This document shows positions 11,968-20,495 of a stretch of 64,000 nucleotides of DNA, in pieces. How positions within the stretch are numbered: position 1 is the first letter of the stretch; every line of letters begins with the position of its first letter. The translations under genes were made by a program, and so were the position numbers. A model generated the notes under the pieces. It saw nothing but the letters and a program-made list of their open reading frames with translations. It made no database searches and was not told where the DNA came from. The DNA comes from Brachybacterium epidermidis (GTDB taxonomy: Bacteria; Actinomycetota; Actinomycetes; Actinomycetales; Dermabacteraceae), in assembly GCF_015209585.1 (NCBI RefSeq), contig NZ_JADEYR010000008.1, positions 1-64,000 of the forward strand, in the 5' to 3' direction.

Positions 11968-12504
11968 ATGACCTCCTCGTCCTCCCCCGCCCCCGATGCC
12001 GGTCGTGACGAGGTCGACCGCATCATCGCGGGCTGGCGCCGGGCGCGCGCGGATCTCGACACCGCCCCCCTGGGCGTGTTCTCGCGCATCTCCCGGCTGG
12101 CACGCCTGCTGGAGGCGGCGCGCCGCGAGGCGTTCTCCGGGGCCGGGCTGGAGGGCTGGGAGTTCGACATGCTCTCGGCGCTGCGGCGCAGCGGGGAGGA
12201 TGCGCTGTCCCCCGGGGCACTGGCCCAGCAGACCCTGGTCACCAGCGGCACCATGACCACCCGGCTCGACAAGCTCAGCGCCCGCGGGCTGGTGAGCCGC
12301 TCACGCAGCCCGCACGACGGCCGCGCGGTGGAGGTGCGACTGCTGCCCGAGGGCATCACCCGCATCGACGCCGCCATGGAGCGCCTGCTGACGGCGGAGG
12401 ACTCCCTGCTGGAGCCCCTGGACGCCCAGGAGCGCGAGGTGCTGGCCTCGATGCTGCGCACCCTGGCCCTCGGCTTCGAACCTGCGGACGAGGACGGGGC
12501 CTGA
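11968..12504 (+). CDS. MarR-family transcriptional regulator
   Basis: A 178-residue winged-helix regulator. The body from about residue 35 has the MarR order: dimerisation helix, LEGWEFDMLSALRRSG, the recognition region LAQQTLVTSGTMTTRLDKL, and the wing GLVSRSRSPHDGRAVEVRL, followed by a C-terminal dimer helix. ATG at 11968 has no SD but a TAGACT -10 hexamer 7 nt upstream, which supports a leaderless mRNA. The gene sits between tetR and an ABC-F gene. MarR proteins often control efflux or stress genes, but no operator can be assigned here. Confidence 0.88.
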   Translation: MTSSSSPAPDAGRDEVDRIIAGWRRARADLDTAPLGVFSRISRLARLLEAARREAFSGAGLEGWEFDMLSALRRSGEDALSPGALAQQTLVTSGTMTTRLDKLSARGLVSRSRSPHDGRAVEVRLLPEGITRIDAAMERLLTAEDSLLEPLDAQEREVLASMLRTLALGFEPADEDGA

Positions 12505-12609
12505 TCCGCACCTCCCGACCCCCGGGGTGCTGCATCGCTGGTGGCCCGCCCCGCACCGGTCGCCCCTCCATCCGATCACCACGAACGCCCCCACGAAAGA
12601 AGCTCCTGC

Positions 12610-14463
12610 ATGGCCCACCTGCTCGGCGCCCAGTCCCTCCACGTCGCCCTGCCCGACCGCGTGCTGCTGGACTCCATCACCCTGGGCATCGACGCGGGCG
12701 ACCGGATCGGCGTGGTGGGTCGCAACGGGGACGGCAAGTCGACCCTGCTGCGGCTGCTGGCCCGCCAGACCGAACCCCATGCGGGCCGTGTCACGGTGCG
12801 GGGCGGCGTCCGGGTGGGAGTGCTCGATCAGCGCGACGAGGCCACCGCCGGTGCCACCGTGCGCGAGCGCGTGGTGGGCGATCGGCCCGAGCACGAATGG
12901 GCCTCCGACCCGCGGATCCGCGACGTGCTGGGCGGCCTGCTGGGAGGCATCGACCTGGAGGAGCAGCTTCCCTCCCTCTCGGGCGGCCAGCTGCGGCGAG
13001 TACACCTGGCCGCCCTGCTGGTGGGCGACTGGGACGTGCTGCTGCTGGATGAGCCCACCAACCATCTTGATGTGGAGGGCATCGCGTGGCTCGCCCAGCA
13101 CCTGCGTGGACGCTGGCCCCGCGGTGCGGGGGGCCTGGTGGTCATCACCCACGACCGCTGGTTCCTCGACGAGGTGTGCACGCGCATGTGGGAGGTGCAC
13201 GACGGGGTGGTGGAGCCCTTCGAGGGCGGGTACGCCGCCTACGTTCTGCAGCGCGTGGAGCGCGACCGCCAGGCCGCCGCCGTCGAGGCCAAGCGGCAGA
13301 ACCTGATGCGCAAGGAGCTGGCGTGGCTGCGGCGCGGCGCACCGGCGCGCACCTCCAAGCCCAAGTTCCGCATCGACGCCGCCAATGAGCTGATCGCCGG
13401 AGAGCCCCCGGTGCGCGACACCGTGGAGCTGACCCGCCTGGCCACCTCACGCCTGGGTCGTGACGTTCTGGACCTGCTGGACGTGGACGCCGGCTACAAC
13501 GGCACCCCGGTGCTCCAGGACGTCACCGTGCACATCGGTCCCGCCGACCGCATCGGCGTGCTCGGCCCCAACGGAGCCGGCAAGTCGACCCTGCTGGCCC
13601 TGATCACCGGGGACCTGGAGCCGATGGCCGGTCGCGTCAAGCGCGGGAAGACAGTGACCGTCAGGCAGGTCTCCCAGCGCCTGACCGGACTGGAAGAGCT
13701 GGGCGAGCAGAGGATCAGCGACGTCGTGGGCCGCTACCGCACCAGCTACACGGCGGGGAAGGACGAGGTGAGCCCCGGCCAGCTCCTGGAGCGCCTGGGC
13801 TTCACCGCTGCCCATCAGAAGGTGCAGGTCAAGGAGCTCAGCGGCGGGCAGCAGCGGCGGCTGGACCTGCTGCTGACCCTGCTGGAGGAGCCCAACGTGC
13901 TGGTCCTGGACGAGCCCACCAACGACATGGACACCGACATGCTGGCGGCGATGGAGGACCTGCTGGACACCTGGTCCGGTCCGCTGATCGTGGTCTCCCA
14001 CGACCGCTACCTGCTCGAGCGCGTCACCGACTCCCAGTACGCAGTGCTCGAGGGCACGGTTCGCCACCTCCCCGGCGGAGTGGACCAGTACCTGCGGGTG
14101 CGAGCCGAGTCCGAGCGGACAGCCGCATCGGGGGCCCGTCCCGGTGCCGCTGCGGGGGCACCGGGCATCGGCGGTCCCGGCGCGACCGGGTCCGGGGCGG
14201 GCGGTGCGGAGGCCGCCGGTGCGGGCACGGGCGGCCTGACCGGAGCGGAGCGCCGCAGCGCGGAGAAGGAGATGGGTTCGCTGGAGCGGAAGGTCGCGAA
14301 GCTGCGCAAGGACGCCGAGGCGGCACGGCAGGCGATGGCCGAGGTGGACCCCTCCGACTACCAGGAGCTGTCGCGGCGGATGGAGAAGGTGCGCGCCGCG
14401 GACGCAGAGGCCGACGAGCTCGAGGAGCGCTGGCTGGAGCTGTCCCTCGAGCTCGAGAGCTGA
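12610..14463 (+). CDS. ABC-F family ATPase with C-terminal coiled coil
   Basis: A soluble protein of 617 residues with two fused ABC cassettes and no membrane segments, so it acts on the ribosome rather than in transport. Cassette 1 has GRNGDGKST, LSGGQLRR and LLLDEPTNHLD; cassette 2 has GPNGAGKST, LSGGQQRR and LVLDEPTNDMD. The linker between them (about residues 230-280) is the P-site tRNA interaction region of this class. An Ala/Gly/Pro-rich spacer (about 505-545) leads to a charged coiled coil at the C-terminus, the Uup-like layout. Whether it is a translation factor or an antibiotic-resistance type cannot be decided. ATG at 12610 starts the conserved region. Confidence 0.9.
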   Translation: MAHLLGAQSLHVALPDRVLLDSITLGIDAGDRIGVVGRNGDGKSTLLRLLARQTEPHAGRVTVRGGVRVGVLDQRDEATAGATVRERVVGDRPEHEWASDPRIRDVLGGLLGGIDLEEQLPSLSGGQLRRVHLAALLVGDWDVLLLDEPTNHLDVEGIAWLAQHLRGRWPRGAGGLVVITHDRWFLDEVCTRMWEVHDGVVEPFEGGYAAYVLQRVERDRQAAAVEAKRQNLMRKELAWLRRGAPARTSKPKFRIDAANELIAGEPPVRDTVELTRLATSRLGRDVLDLLDVDAGYNGTPVLQDVTVHIGPADRIGVLGPNGAGKSTLLALITGDLEPMAGRVKRGKTVTVRQVSQRLTGLEELGEQRISDVVGRYRTSYTAGKDEVSPGQLLERLGFTAAHQKVQVKELSGGQQRRLDLLLTLLEEPNVLVLDEPTNDMDTDMLAAMEDLLDTWSGPLIVVSHDRYLLERVTDSQYAVLEGTVRHLPGGVDQYLRVRAESERTAASGARPGAAAGAPGIGGPGATGSGAGGAEAAGAGTGGLTGAERRSAEKEMGSLERKVAKLRKDAEAARQAMAEVDPSDYQELSRRMEKVRAADAEADELEERWLELSLELES

Positions 14464-14488
14464 GAGCCGCCCGGGCGCTGACGCCCGC

Positions 14489-15424
14489 TCAGTCGACCGC
14501 GACGATCCTTGCGCCGTACGGGCTGCTGCGGGTGAGGGTGCACTCCAGGTCGCCGCGGTCCTCCCTCACGCGGGCGGAGACCTCCTCCCCGTGCTGCGCA
14601 TCGCGCACCAGGGCGGCCAGCGTGGGGCCGGAGCCCGAGACGATCGCGCCCAGGGCACCGTGCTCGCGCAGCGCGCTCAGGATCTCCTGCAGGTCGGGCC
14701 GCAGATGGACCGCGGGCTCGTGCAGTTCGTTGGCCAGGCTGCGTGCGATCGCCTCCCGGTCCCCGGCGGCCAGCGCCGCGAGCTGGTGCTGGTCCGCCCG
14801 GGGAGTTCGGGGAGGCTGCGCATCGGCCTGTGCGGCAAGGGCGTCGAAGGCGCGGAACACCTCGGGGGTGGCCAGGTGCCCGCCCGGTGCGCACAGCAGC
14901 CAGGTGAGCGGTGCCGGTGCCGGCACCCGCTGCAGCTGGTCGCCGTTGCCGGTGCCCAGCGCGGTGCCCCCGAGGACGGCGAAGGGCACGTCCGCGCCGA
15001 GTCCGGCCCCCAGCAGCATCAGCTCCCGGTCGCTCAGCCCCAGCTGCCAGAGCCGGTTCAGGGCCACCAGCGCTGCGGCCGCGTCGGCCGATCCGCCGCC
15101 CATACCGCCGGCGACGGGGACCCGCTTGGTGATGTGCAGGGCCGCTCCCTGCGTCGTGCCCGTCTCGGCGCGCAGCAGAGCGGCCGCGCGCAGGGCCAGG
15201 TTGGTGGCGTCCACCGGCACGTCCCCGCGCACCCGGGAGTCGACCGTGAGGGTGAGGGCGCCGGGAACCTGGGGCAGGCGGGCCTCGACGGTCTCCAGCA
15301 GGTCGACGGCCTGGAACACGGTGGCCAGGGCGTGGTAGCCGCGCTCATCGGCGGCGCCCACGCGCAGGGAGAGGTTGATCTTGCCGGGCGCGGTGGCGAC
15401 CACCCGCTGCGGTGCCCCGCTCAT
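14489..15424 (-). CDS. ispE: 4-diphosphocytidyl-2-C-methyl-D-erythritol kinase
   Basis: GHMP kinase that phosphorylates CDP-ME in the MEP isoprenoid pathway. The 311-residue protein begins with VVATAPGKINLSLRVG, has the glycine-rich ATP loop PVAGGMGGGSADAAAAL, and ends with the substrate region IVSGSGPTLAALV. ATG at 15424 overlaps the rsmA stop by ATGA. The tatD-rsmA-ispE order is a conserved actinobacterial set. It converges on the ABC-F gene with only 25 bp between the stops, so termination signals must be tight or shared. Confidence 0.95.
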   Translation of the reverse strand: MSGAPQRVVATAPGKINLSLRVGAADERGYHALATVFQAVDLLETVEARLPQVPGALTLTVDSRVRGDVPVDATNLALRAAALLRAETGTTQGAALHITKRVPVAGGMGGGSADAAAALVALNRLWQLGLSDRELMLLGAGLGADVPFAVLGGTALGTGNGDQLQRVPAPAPLTWLLCAPGGHLATPEVFRAFDALAAQADAQPPRTPRADQHQLAALAAGDREAIARSLANELHEPAVHLRPDLQEILSALREHGALGAIVSGSGPTLAALVRDAQHGEEVSARVREDRGDLECTLTRSSPYGARIVAVD

Positions 15425-16347
15425 GACCGCCCCTCCTCGCTCTCCTCGCTCCCGCCCGCGTCCGCGCGGGCACGGGCGATCGCGAGGTAGTCGGCGATCT
15501 CAAGGGTCTCGCCGCGACGGCCGGGGTCAATGCCGGCGGCCTCGAGGATCTGCCCTGCCCGGGGTGCGCTGCCGGCCCAGGTGGCCAGGGCCGCGCGCAG
15601 GGTCTTGCGGCGCTGAGCGAAGGCGGCATCGATCACCGCGAAGGTGCCGCGGCGCTCGGTCTCGGTGCCCATCGGGCTGCCGTGCCGGGTGACCTCCACC
15701 AGGGCGGAGTCCACGTTGGGGACGGGCCAGAACACCTGACGGGAGATCTGGCCTGCCCGCTGCACGCTGCCGTACCAGGCGGCCTTCACGCTGGGCGCTC
15801 CGTAGGTGCGGGAACCGGGGCCGGCGGCGAGACGGTCCACCACCTCGGACTGCACCATCACCAGCGCGGTGCGAAGGCTCTCGAAGCGCTGCAGATGGGT
15901 GAGCAGGATGGGGGTGGCCACGTTGTAGGGCAGGTTGGCCACCAGGCGGGTGGGGAGGCGGTCCGGAGCTCCCTGACCGGGCAGGCGGGGCAGCTCGGTG
16001 ACCTGGAGGGCGTCGGCGTGGACCAGGGTCCAGCGCTCCTGGGGCACCCCGCGGGCGGTGAGGGTGGCCGGCAGCAGCTCGGCCAGGCCCCGGTCGATCT
16101 CGATCGCGGCCACATCGGCCCCGGCCTCGAGCAGCCCCAGGGTCAGCGAGCCCAGGCCGGGCCCGACCTCGAGGACGGCCTCCCCGGGCTGGACACCGGC
16201 CCGCTCGACGATGGTGCGCACCGTATTGGGGTCCACCACGAAGTTCTGACCGCGCTGCTTGGAAGGGTGGATCCCGGCGAAGGCCGCCAGCTCCCGCACG
16301 TCCCGCGGGGTGAGCAGCAGTCCCTCGGACCCATCGGTGGGCCTCAT
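15421..16347 (-). CDS. rsmA: 16S rRNA dimethyladenosine transferase RsmA (KsgA)
   Basis: SAM-dependent enzyme that dimethylates the two adjacent adenosines in helix 45 of 16S rRNA during 30S maturation. The 308-residue protein shows KQRGQNFVVDPNTVRTIVE, motif I EVGPGLGSLTLGL, AIEIDRGLAELL, and the catalytic NLPYN motif followed by VATPILL, plus FWPVPNVDSALV. ATG at 16347 is preferred to the longer frame because it overlaps the tatD stop as ATGA. It is the middle gene of the tatD-rsmA-ispE chain. Confidence 0.95.
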   Translation of the reverse strand: MRPTDGSEGLLLTPRDVRELAAFAGIHPSKQRGQNFVVDPNTVRTIVERAGVQPGEAVLEVGPGLGSLTLGLLEAGADVAAIEIDRGLAELLPATLTARGVPQERWTLVHADALQVTELPRLPGQGAPDRLPTRLVANLPYNVATPILLTHLQRFESLRTALVMVQSEVVDRLAAGPGSRTYGAPSVKAAWYGSVQRAGQISRQVFWPVPNVDSALVEVTRHGSPMGTETERRGTFAVIDAAFAQRRKTLRAALATWAGSAPRAGQILEAAGIDPGRRGETLEIADYLAIARARADAGGSEESEEGRS

Positions 16348-17285
16348 GCCGCAGGCCATCCGTAGACCTCGCGGGTGGTACGCCTCACCCGCCGGCAGGT
16401 CTCCTCGAGGCCCACCCCGGCGGACTCGGCGATCTGCGCCATGGTCAGCGGTACCAGGTAGGACGAGTTGGGGCGGCCACGATAGGGCATGGGGGTGAGG
16501 AAGGGGGCGTCGGTCTCCACCATCACTCGGTCGATGCCCACCTCGGCCAGCGCTGAGCGCAGGTGCTCGGCGTTCTTGAAGGTGACGTTGCCGGCGAAGG
16601 AGAGGTAGAAGCCGCGGTCGACGCAGGCTCGTGCGAACTCGGCATCCCCGGAGAAGCAGTGCAGCACGGTCCGCTCGGGGGCGCCGTCGGCATCCAGCAC
16701 CTCCAGCACGTCGCGGTGCGCCTCACGATCGTGGATCTGCATCGGCAGGCCCATCTCCTTGGCCAGGGCGATGTGGGCGCGGAACGCCTCGACCTGGGCG
16801 GTACGGGCCTGCTCGTCCTTGCGGGAGGTGCGGAACCAGTCCAGGCCCGTCTCCCCCACCGTGACCATGCCGTCGGTGCGGATCAGCTGGGCGACCTCGG
16901 CGATCGCCTCGTCCAGCGCGATCATCGGCTCGCCGTCGTGGTCGTGACCGCGGGCGTGCAGGGCCGCCTCGTTGGGGTGCACGGCCACGCCGCCACGCAG
17001 CGATGCGGGCCGATCGGGATCGGCCATCAGTCGGGCGGTCCAGCGGGCGGCCGCCAGGTCGGAGCCGATCGTGATCATCCCGTCGACCCCCACCCGGGCC
17101 GCGCGCTCGACGTGGTCGGGGACCAAGAGCTCCTGGTCCCCGTCGGCGAAGTCGAGGTGGCAGTGGTTGTCGATTACCGGCAGCGGCAGCGGCTCGGGGA
17201 TCGGCGGCCAGGAGCGGTCGCGGGAACGGGGGCGGGGATCGAGGTCCTCGCGTCGGCGCACAGGGGATGGGGATGCGTCGGGCAT
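16344..17285 (-). CDS. TatD-family metal-dependent hydrolase / DNase
   Basis: Amidohydrolase-fold phosphodiesterase. The 313-residue protein shows the metal ligands: DNHCHLDFADG (HxH) at about residue 40, GETGLDWF, QIHDREAH, VLHCFSGD and the final ETDAPFLTP, followed by the usual RGRPNSSYLV. The N-terminal 36 residues are rich in Pro and Arg and precede the conserved fold. ATG at 17285 has TACGAT 7 nt upstream and no SD, so the message is probably leaderless; an in-frame ATG at 17294 lies inside that hexamer and is less likely. First gene of the tatD-rsmA-ispE operon. Confidence 0.92.
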   Translation of the reverse strand: MPDASPSPVRRREDLDPRPRSRDRSWPPIPEPLPLPVIDNHCHLDFADGDQELLVPDHVERAARVGVDGMITIGSDLAAARWTARLMADPDRPASLRGGVAVHPNEAALHARGHDHDGEPMIALDEAIAEVAQLIRTDGMVTVGETGLDWFRTSRKDEQARTAQVEAFRAHIALAKEMGLPMQIHDREAHRDVLEVLDADGAPERTVLHCFSGDAEFARACVDRGFYLSFAGNVTFKNAEHLRSALAEVGIDRVMVETDAPFLTPMPYRGRPNSSYLVPLTMAQIAESAGVGLEETCRRVRRTTREVYGWPAA

Positions 17286-17292
17286 GATGACC

Positions 17293-17298
17293 ATCGTA
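17293..17298 (-). promoter_or_regulatory. -10 TACGAT of leaderless tatD-rsmA-ispE transcript
   Basis: Minus-strand TACGAT ends 7 nt before the ATG at 17285. There is no SD sequence between them. Confidence 0.55.
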
Positions 17299-17560
17299 GG
17301 TTCCGCCGGGACCGCGGATGTCCGTTTCCGTGGCAGCGGGGGCGCCCGCGCGACCCAGTGAGCACGCCACGGCCCGCAGCACCCGCGGCGGCGGTGGCAG
17401 AGGTCACCCGCCGCGGCGGTGCCGCCCGGCGCACGGCTGTGGCAGAATGATCGGTCGTTGCGTGTCCCTCTGCGCGCCTGCTCGGCTGATCACGGCCGCG
17501 GGCCGTCCTCGCGGGGGATGCGGGCTGCAGACCATCCTCCGGACCGTCAAGGAGCGTCCC

Positions 17561-17731
17561 ATGGCAGTGCCCAAGTTCAAGATGTCCCGGGCTCGCACCC
17601 GGTCCCGCCGCGCGAACTGGAAGGCGTCCAACGCCGACCTCGTGCAGGTCACCGTTCGCGGTCGCACCGCTGCGGTGCCGCGTCGCCTGGCCAAGGCCTA
17701 CCAGCGCGGCCTGATCCAGATCGACGACTGA
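17561..17731 (+). CDS. rpmF: 50S ribosomal protein bL32
   Basis: A 56-residue basic ribosomal protein that starts [20 protein letters not shown]. It has no cysteine, so it is the zinc-independent form common in Actinobacteria. ATG at 17561 has GGAG 7 nt upstream; the open frame is longer, but the upstream part does not resemble L32. It has a 275-bp upstream region with no other gene, and a strong bidirectional hairpin follows. Confidence 0.95.
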   Translation: MAVPKFKMSRARTRSRRANWKASNADLVQVTVRGRTAAVPRRLAKAYQRGLIQIDD

Positions 17732-17783
17732 TCATCCCGGCCGATCACGGCCCGCAGGCACCGCGCCTGCCGCAGAACCGCTC

Positions 17784-17811
17784 AAGAGCCCCGGCCTCGG
17801 CCGGGGCTCTT
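17784..17811. terminator. bidirectional terminator between rpmF and rsmI
   Basis: A perfect 12-bp stem (17784-17795 with 17800-17811) and a 4-nt ctcg loop stand between the convergent rpmF and rsmI genes. The AA at one foot and TT at the other give short A/T tracts on both strands. Confidence 0.85.
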
Positions 17812-17817
17812 GTGCAT

Positions 17818-18672
17818 TCACTCGCGTCGAGCAGCCAGGGCCAGGTCGTACAGCTCTCGGGCGGTGACGCCCTGGCTGGTGCGGGCCACGGCCTTGGCCG
17901 CGTCCTTCAGTCGCTCCCCCGCCTGCGCTCTGTCCAGCACCTCCTCGAGCAGGTCCTCCGCGCTGGCGGCTCGTGGCGCGGCTCCGGCCACCACGATCAC
18001 GATCTCCCCCAGCACCTCGGTTCCCTCGGCCCACGCCGCGAGCTCGGCGAGACTGCCCCGCAGCACCTCTTCGTGGGTCTTGGTGAGCTCCCGGGCCACG
18101 GCTGCTTCCCTGTCGGGCCCGAAGACCTCCCGCATCGCCGCGAGGGTGACGGCGGTGCGCCGGGGGGACTCGAAGAACACCAGGGTGCGCGCCTCGTGCG
18201 CGAGCAGTTCGAAGGCGGCGGCGCGCCTGCTGTCGCGGCGGGGAGGGAAGCCCTCGAAGCTGAACCGGTCCGGGGCGATCCCGGAGGCGGCCAGGGCGGT
18301 GAGCACGGCCGAGGGCCCGGGGATCACCGTGGTCTCGTACCCGGCCTCGGCAGCAGCGCGCACGGCCCGGAACCCGGGGTCGGAGACCACGGGCATGCCG
18401 GCGTCGGTGACGATCAGGACCCGCTGCCCGCCCGCCAGCGCCTCCAGCAGGCGGGGGGTGCGCTCGGCCTCGTTGTGCTCGTGGTAAGACAGCACGGTCG
18501 CGCGGAGGGTCACCTCGAGGTCGGCGGCCAGGCGCGCCAGGCGCCGAGTGTCCTCCGCCGCGATGAGATCAGCCTGCTCGAGTGCGCGCACCAGCCGCAC
18601 CGAGGCGTCCAGGGGGTTGCCGATGGGGGTGGCGGCGAGCGTGAGGACACCGGGTGCGAGCATGCCGGCCAT
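17818..18672 (-). CDS. rsmI: 16S rRNA (cytidine-1402-2'-O)-methyltransferase
   Basis: SAM-dependent 2'-O-methylation of C1402 in the ribosomal decoding centre. Family features seen: [20 protein letters not shown] at the N-terminus, [19 protein letters not shown], the glycine-rich [30 protein letters not shown] and FEGFPPRR, then the C-terminal [11 protein letters not shown]. About 284 residues. The start is uncertain: ATGs at 18663, 18672 and 18681 are all in frame and close together, and a 45-residue longer frame exists upstream but is Pro/Arg-rich and overlaps the divergent pmt promoter. Confidence 0.93.
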   Translation of the reverse strand: MAGMLAPGVLTLAATPIGNPLDASVRLVRALEQADLIAAEDTRRLARLAADLEVTLRATVLSYHEHNEAERTPRLLEALAGGQRVLIVTDAGMPVVSDPGFRAVRAAAEAGYETTVIPGPSAVLTALAASGIAPDRFSFEGFPPRRDSRRAAAFELLAHEARTLVFFESPRRTAVTLAAMREVFGPDREAAVARELTKTHEEVLRGSLAELAAWAEGTEVLGEIVIVVAGAAPRAASAEDLLEEVLDRAQAGERLKDAAKAVARTSQGVTARELYDLALAARRE

Positions 18673-18789
18673 GGTAGTCATGCGGTGCGGTCCGGACCCT
18701 CTGCTCCCCCTCCCGGGCCGGACGCGCCCCTGCCGCGGGTGCGCCGGGTGCGCGAAGTCGGGATCGGCCGGGCGGGTGCTGGGATGACC

Positions 18790-18795
18790 TAGCAT
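18790..18795 (+). promoter_or_regulatory. -10 TAGCAT of the mannosyltransferase gene
   Basis: TAGCAT ends 6 nt before the GTG start at 18802, with no SD between them, as for a leaderless transcript. It lies in the divergent spacer with rsmI. Confidence 0.5.
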
Positions 18796-18801
18796 GACCG
18801 G

Positions 18802-20445
18802 GTGCACACCCAGGAGCGGGCGCGGCCGCGCAGCGTCGCCGAGGTCGAGACGGACGCCGTGCTCGACTCCTACCGCTCCCGGCTCAAGGTCATGGACCTT
18901 CCCTTCTCGCGGCTCGCATGGGCCTCAGCTCTGGCGGTGTTCGCCCTCGCGCTGGTCCTGCGGCTGTGGGGGCTGGGCGGCATCGCCGAGCTGATCTTCG
19001 ACGAGACCTACTACGTCAAGGACGGCTACACCCTCACCCAGGAGGGCGTGGAGATGTCCTGGCCCGACGAGCACGACCCGGTGTTCGAGGGCGGGGAGGT
19101 GGACACCTACGAGGACCGCGGCGCCTATGTAGTCCATCCCAGTGTGGGCAAGTGGGTGATCGGGGCCGGGATGCTGCTGCTGGGTGCCGACAATCCCTGG
19201 GGATGGCGGATCTCGGTGGCGGTGCTGGGGTCGCTGAGCGTGCTGATGCTGGCCCGCATCGGCCGCCGCCTGTTCCGCTCCACCACGGTGGGTCTGATCG
19301 CCGGGCTGCTGCTGGCCATCGACGGGATGCACCTGGTGCACTCCCGCACCAGCCTGCTGGACCTGCTGCTGATGTTCTTCGCGCTGGCCGGCTTCGGGGC
19401 GCTGCTGATCGACAGGGACCGATTCCGCGAGCGCCTGGCCCTGCACGCCGCCCGCCTGCACCTGGCCGCGGTGGATCCGGCCCCGACCGAGCACGTCACC
19501 GGGTCGCGCCCCCTCCCCCATCCGGGCGCCGTCTTCCATGCGGGGTGGAGGCCGTGGCGGCTCGCAGCCGGTGCCCTGCTGGGACTGGCCTGCTCGGTGA
19601 AATGGTCGGGCATCTACTTCCTGGCGGTGGTCGGCATCATGACGGTGCTCTGGGACTGGTGGGCACGCCGCGCTGCCGCACAGCGCCGCTGGGCCTGGGT
19701 GGGCCTGGTGCGCGATGCGATCCCGGCGTTCTTCGCGATGGTGGGCACCGCGCTGGTCGTGTACGTGGCCTCCTGGGCGGGCTGGTTCGCCAGCGACAAG
19801 GGCTACTACCGCACCTGGGCGCAGGACGAGGGGCACGCCACCGGGTTCGGACCGCTGGATGCGCTGCTGTCCCTGTGGCACTACCACCGCCAGGCCTACG
19901 ACTTCCACATCGGCCTGGACTCGGAGCACCCCTACATGGCTCAGCCGTGGGGATGGCCGCTGATGCTGCGCCCCACGAACTTCTACTACCGCGCCTACGA
20001 GTACGGGGAGCACGGCTGCGAGGTCGCACGCTGCTCCGCCCACATCCTCTCCGTGGGCAATCCGCTGATCTGGTGGCTGGGCTCGCTCGCGGTGCTCGTG
20101 TCGGTGACGCTCGCGGTGCGGTTCCACGACGGCCGCGCCTGGGCCGCGCTGTCCGGCATCGCGGGCGGCTACCTGCCGTGGCTGATGTACACCGACCGCA
20201 CCATCTTCACGTTCTACGCGGTGGTGTTCGAGCCGTGGCTGGTGCTGTGCCTGGCGTACGTGCTGGGGCTGGTGATCGGCCCACGTGATGCTGATCCCGA
20301 TCGGCGACTGGCCGGCGGGCTGTTCGTCGGGAGCCTGCTGACCCTGACGGTGCTGGTCTCGGCATTCTTCTGGCCGGTGTGGACCGGGGACGTGATCGAC
20401 ACCGAGCAGTGGCGGTGGCGCATATGGCTGCCCGGCTGGAGCTGA
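18802..20445 (+). CDS. dolichyl-phosphate-mannose-type protein O-mannosyltransferase (GT39)
   Basis: A polytopic membrane enzyme that transfers mannose from polyprenyl-phosphate-mannose to secreted proteins. The 547 residues contain about ten hydrophobic segments. The first extracytoplasmic loop has the catalytic acidic motif [13 protein letters not shown], followed by the Pmt signatures [13 protein letters not shown] and DNPWGWRI. Further Pmt-like sites are [12 protein letters not shown]-type (here [12 protein letters not shown]) and [15 protein letters not shown] at 18802 follows a TAGCAT hexamer. It is divergent from rsmI, a pairing often seen in Actinobacteria. Confidence 0.9.
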   Translation: MHTQERARPRSVAEVETDAVLDSYRSRLKVMDLPFSRLAWASALAVFALALVLRLWGLGGIAELIFDETYYVKDGYTLTQEGVEMSWPDEHDPVFEGGEVDTYEDRGAYVVHPSVGKWVIGAGMLLLGADNPWGWRISVAVLGSLSVLMLARIGRRLFRSTTVGLIAGLLLAIDGMHLVHSRTSLLDLLLMFFALAGFGALLIDRDRFRERLALHAARLHLAAVDPAPTEHVTGSRPLPHPGAVFHAGWRPWRLAAGALLGLACSVKWSGIYFLAVVGIMTVLWDWWARRAAAQRRWAWVGLVRDAIPAFFAMVGTALVVYVASWAGWFASDKGYYRTWAQDEGHATGFGPLDALLSLWHYHRQAYDFHIGLDSEHPYMAQPWGWPLMLRPTNFYYRAYEYGEHGCEVARCSAHILSVGNPLIWWLGSLAVLVSVTLAVRFHDGRAWAALSGIAGGYLPWLMYTDRTIFTFYAVVFEPWLVLCLAYVLGLVIGPRDADPDRRLAGGLFVGSLLTLTVLVSAFFWPVWTGDVIDTEQWRWRIWLPGWS

Positions 20446-20482
20446 GCACCCGGGGGTGAGCTGAGGTCCCGGTGCGGGCCGT

Positions 20483-20488
20483 TACGAT
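20483..20488 (+). promoter_or_regulatory. -10 TACGAT of leaderless malQ transcript
   Basis: TACGAT ends 7 nt before the malQ ATG at 20496; no SD is present. Confidence 0.55.
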
Positions 20489-20495
20489 TGTGCGC